This document shows, piece by piece, positions 61,283 to 64,000 of a stretch of 64,000 bases of DNA (positions within the stretch are counted from its first letter, which is position 1; every line of letters starts with the position of its first letter). The notes under the pieces are model-generated. The model was given only the letters and a program-made list of their open reading frames with translations. It did no database searches and was not told the DNA's origin. A program made the position numbers and the translations under genes. This stretch comes from Dyadobacter fermentans (GTDB lineage: Bacteria > Bacteroidota > Bacteroidia > Cytophagales > Spirosomataceae), in assembly GCF_019924045.1 (NCBI RefSeq), contig NZ_JAHXBN010000005.1:186001-250000 (forward strand), in the 5' to 3' direction.

Positions 61283-63628
61283 TTAAAATGCGTAGCCGAG
61301 AACCAGGTTGAACCGACGGCCGTTTCCTCGCGTATAGTTTGAATCGTTACCGTAAAACTGTGCAATTGTAGGATAGTAGGCCGTGTTAAGCAAGTTCTCC
61401 ACTCCCAGGCTAAGTTTTAACTGTTTGGTGATTTTGTACGCAGCCGCCAGGTTCCAGAGGTTGAAAGATTCAATAGGAGCTTCCCCAAGCGCATAAATAC
61501 CTTTTTCGTTTGGTTTGAACCTGTTGCGATTTCCAACGTACATCCAGTTAAGGTCTATATTAAGATTCTTGTGACTGAACTTTGCATATGCGGTAATCTT
61601 GGCCGGTGTAATCCGGTTGGAATTCAGGTAAATGTCTTTTTCTCCGCCAAAAGATCCGTCCTGATCCTTGTCTCCTTTGCCTTCCACATAAGCATAGTTG
61701 CCTCCAAGGGTCAGCCCGGAAAGCACGCGATAATCTACCTGGACTTCATATCCCCATACGCGCTCGGGCATACGCTCAGCAATGTACACGCCATCTACTT
61801 CCAGCAGATTGGATCCGAGTTTTGACGTACTGTAATAGTAGGCGGCTGTTAAGTTGAGTTTACCCAGCTGGCTACTGAAACCACCTTCGTAGTTGTTAAC
61901 GATAATAGGTTTTGTTTCCAGCTTGGATATGGTACTTTCTCTGGCCGCACGGAGTACCCTGCCCAAGTCAAAAATGGAGAAGGATTGCGAGTAGCTCACA
62001 AACGGGTTGAAGAGGCGAAACTTCGAATACCGGGCCCCGGCATTGAATACGAGCGCATTATAATTGAGCGTCCCGCCTTTCACTGCTATGCTGCCTGCTC
62101 CGTTTGCACCGGTGGCCAGTGTGTTATAATCGTTAATTTGGATTCTTATGTTTTCCGCCCTGGCTCCGGCTTTCAAATTCAGGTGATCAAACCATTGGAC
62201 TGAAAGCTGCGCATAGGGCGCTAGGTTACGCATATCGATTTTGGGGACCCACACCCTTCCGTCTACAAGGCTCTGAGCCGTTTTGTCATTCAAAAGGTCA
62301 AAACCATAAGTCACATCACCCGAAATTTTGTCGGTCAATCGCAGGGGAGTATTTAAATTAACTCTCAGGCCTTTTTTGTTGGAAACAATTTCAGACTGGC
62401 CGCTGCCGTAGAAGGAGGCGGAATTGGAGTATACAGTCCAGAAATCCTGCAAGTAAACGTTGGCAGTCAGGCTTGTTTTGCCAAAGATTTCTTTGCTGGT
62501 ATATTGAAGGTTAAGATTGTGGTTATGCCTTGTGCCTTCATCGATCCCGACCCTCTTTCCAAGAACCCCGATGGCAGGGCTTTTCCCAAACACGCCGTTT
62601 TTCAAAACAAAAGCTGAATGCTGATTTGAGCTGTAAAAGTTGTACATCAGCTCCAATCTCTGATTTTGCGAAAAATTGTAGGCCAGCTTTGTAAAGGCAT
62701 TGTATATTTTCGTTTCGCCAAGGCCATATTCAGGCGAAATCACCTGCCCTTCGGCATCACGATAAACGCCCGTTTTTTCATACATGCCACTGACCACATA
62801 ATCGAATTTGTTGAGCTGCCCGAAAAGTTGCTGGGACACGCGAAATCCGATTGTGCTATCCCCTTTGGTATTTCCGGTCAAGCCGACTTGAGAAAGCCCA
62901 CCGATTTTACTGCCGCCTCTGGGTACTTTGGTGATGTAGTTTATCAATCCTCCATCGGCCCCGTTTCCGTATATGGCCGTCGCCCCTTTTATTACTTCAA
63001 CCCGTTCAATCACAGAAGGATCAATCGAGCGAATGTCCCTTCCGCCTGCGCGAAGCGGTGTGGATTGCGGGATGCCGTCGATTAGCACAAGCAGATTCCT
63101 TCCACGAAGGGTTTGGCCGTAATTACCGGTTTGATTGGTCGGGGAGCCCAACCCTGGAACGGCATATCCTACGATGTTGGCAATATTGGGGCTGACCGTA
63201 GAAAGAGCATCGATTTCCCTGGGGCTGATTACCGTCACAGAGGATGGTGTTTCAGAGAGTGATTCAACCCTTCGGCTGGCCGAGACGATTATCTCGTCCA
63301 GTTGGGATGTGTTTTGTTCGAGATTGAATTCGATGGTCGTGACCTCTCCTGAGCCGACCCGGACTTTTTTCTCCTGCGGAGCAAAGCCCAGCGAGGATAC
63401 TGTGAAGACCACGGCGCCGGGAGCGAGGTCCGTTACGACAAAAGACCCATTTTCATCGGTCTGAGCGCCTACGCCGCTTCCTTTAATCAGAACATGGGCT
63501 GACGGGACGGGTTGGTTGAACGAATTTTTAACGATGCCCTTTACCGTTCCTTTTTCTGTTTGAGCTAAGAGATTTTGGGATAATACAAAAATGAATAGTA
63601 GAAAAACTAGTATAACTCTCGAGTGCAT
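61283..63628 (-). CDS. TonB-dependent receptor, siderophore type
   Basis: 781 residues: signal peptide to about 22 (LLAQ), carboxypeptidase-regulatory-like domain (about 27-110, GTVKGIVKNSFNQPVPSAHV), a short TonB-box-like segment (LDEIIVSASRR), plug domain with LVLIDGIPQSTPLRAGGRD and IKGATAIYGNGADGGLINYI, and a barrel ending in RFNLVLGYAF. Features match FhuA/FecA-like receptors for iron complexes. A -7 element TATTTTTG at 63664-63657 lies upstream on the minus strand without a -33 partner. It stands next to an AraC-type regulator, which in siderophore systems often controls the receptor (inference). Confidence 0.92.
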   Translation of the reverse strand: MHSRVILVFLLFIFVLSQNLLAQTEKGTVKGIVKNSFNQPVPSAHVLIKGSGVGAQTDENGSFVVTDLAPGAVVFTVSSLGFAPQEKKVRVGSGEVTTIEFNLEQNTSQLDEIIVSASRRVESLSETPSSVTVISPREIDALSTVSPNIANIVGYAVPGLGSPTNQTGNYGQTLRGRNLLVLIDGIPQSTPLRAGGRDIRSIDPSVIERVEVIKGATAIYGNGADGGLINYITKVPRGGSKIGGLSQVGLTGNTKGDSTIGFRVSQQLFGQLNKFDYVVSGMYEKTGVYRDAEGQVISPEYGLGETKIYNAFTKLAYNFSQNQRLELMYNFYSSNQHSAFVLKNGVFGKSPAIGVLGKRVGIDEGTRHNHNLNLQYTSKEIFGKTSLTANVYLQDFWTVYSNSASFYGSGQSEIVSNKKGLRVNLNTPLRLTDKISGDVTYGFDLLNDKTAQSLVDGRVWVPKIDMRNLAPYAQLSVQWFDHLNLKAGARAENIRIQINDYNTLATGANGAGSIAVKGGTLNYNALVFNAGARYSKFRLFNPFVSYSQSFSIFDLGRVLRAARESTISKLETKPIIVNNYEGGFSSQLGKLNLTAAYYYSTSKLGSNLLEVDGVYIAERMPERVWGYEVQVDYRVLSGLTLGGNYAYVEGKGDKDQDGSFGGEKDIYLNSNRITPAKITAYAKFSHKNLNIDLNWMYVGNRNRFKPNEKGIYALGEAPIESFNLWNLAAAYKITKQLKLSLGVENLLNTAYYPTIAQFYGNDSNYTRGNGRRFNLVLGYAF

Positions 63629-63752
63629 TGATGTTGGGAATAAATAGAAATTTCTGCAAAAATAGTTTATTTAGACTTATTATAAATATTTTTATCGAAA
63701 AAATCAACCCTTGCCCGGAAAAGGCACTCTGGGCCTTGTGAAGGCATGTTAC

Positions 63753-63792
63753 ACCGCAGTTTTCCACAAATGAATGAGACGGAAACTGCGGT
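63753..63792. terminator. hairpin between the AraC gene and the TonB receptor
   Basis: ACCGCAGTTTTCC (63753-63765) and GGAAACTGCGGT (63781-63792) pair with one bulged base around a 15-base loop. It lies between the stop of the AraC gene and the receptor start on the minus strand; without a T-run it is only a probable terminator or attenuator. Confidence 0.5.
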
Positions 63793-63856
63793 ATAATGAT
63801 CATTTCCCCCTGATCTTTATTCGCTTCTCAGACCCCTCACCGGATTCTTGAAGGCG

Positions 63857-64000
63857 TCAGTTGAAGGACTGCCGGAAATCCAGTGGGCTTTGTTGGGTCT
63901 TGTTTTTAAATAACTTGTTGAAAGACTGAGGATGTACGAAGCCCAGTTGATAGGCGATCTCACTGACGGACAACGTGGTCGTAGATAATTTTTCTTTTGC
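63857..64000 (-). CDS. AraC-family regulator, C-terminal end only
   Basis: 47 codons and a TGA at 63859-63857; the frame is open to the right edge, so the start lies outside the window. The text LSVSEIAYQLGFVHPQSFNKLFKNKTQQSPLDFR is the second helix-turn-helix and the end of an AraC domain. It resembles the regulator at 35976 (VGEIAYQLGFEHPQSFNKLFKSKT), so it belongs to the same paralogous set. It is upstream of the TonB receptor on the same strand. Confidence 0.85.
   Translation of the reverse strand, partial: AKEKLSTTTLSVSEIAYQLGFVHPQSFNKLFKNKTQQSPLDFRQSFN

Overview
The window looks like a chromosomal piece of a Bacteroidota bacterium, most likely order Cytophagales and close to Dyadobacter or Spirosoma. 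The reasons are a SusC/SusD pair behind a FecI/FecR sigma/anti-sigma pair, several TonB receptors with carboxypeptidase-regulatory-like N-termini, many lipoproteins, a bacillithiol deacetylase, imelysin/DUF4856/HTTM genes, and promoters of the Bacteroidota type (TTG, about 20 bases, TAnnTTTG). The genus is inference. No rRNA, tRNA, CRISPR array or intact transposon was seen.

Layout. 1-10.7 kb (minus strand) is an exopolysaccharide locus: two Wzi-type outer-membrane proteins, a PHP-type tyrosine phosphatase (CpsB), a Wza export lipoprotein, a Wzc copolymerase/tyrosine kinase, a secreted TIM-barrel protein, a Wzy-like polymerase and a Wzx-like flippase cut by the left edge. 10.8-22 kb holds housekeeping and small metabolic genes: an ABC exporter, a DUF1080 protein, a YdeI-like protein, an AraC regulator divergent from an aldehyde dehydrogenase/DUF779 pair, a DEAD-box helicase, a DUF1361 membrane protein, TruC and a response-regulator-like protein. 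An AT-rich gene-poor stretch follows.

22.5-32.3 kb is a cell-envelope block: a diheme cytochrome c, two LVIVD lipoproteins with a secreted beta-rich protein, a VOC protein, and a four-gene operon DUF4856 lipoprotein - imelysin lipoprotein - HTTM membrane protein - TonB receptor behind a good promoter. I infer an uptake or surface-processing system for a metal or metal-binding compound. 32.5-39 kb carries small redox enzymes with their regulators (quinone oxidoreductase, Crp, three-gene AraC/SnoaL/AraC area, SDR) and a secreted esterase. 39.4-47.1 kb is more conserved: exported MsrB, BshB1, an M23 peptidase with LysM, TrxB, an OmpA/PD40 protein, QueE and MnmE. 47.2-51.3 kb is an operon of two SDRs, a Yellow/royal-jelly-like propeller and an AraC regulator, next to a decayed AraC gene. 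51.3-52.5 kb is a gene desert with decayed fragments. 52.5-61.2 kb is FecI-FecR-SusC-SusD-M14 carboxypeptidase, probably a sensed peptide/glycopeptide uptake system. The window ends with a TonB receptor and the C-terminus of another AraC regulator.

The most unusual signal is non-coding. Short-period repeats (10, 8 and 7 bases) fill several intergenic gaps and are built as two opposing arms around a loop. The 10-base family occurs as two full two-armed elements with a related loop sequence and two half elements; its GTCA/TGAC boxes lie one DNA turn apart. A second regulatory oddity is that both wzi genes share a promoter module, TAnnTTTG - 6 bases - CTCAACGT.
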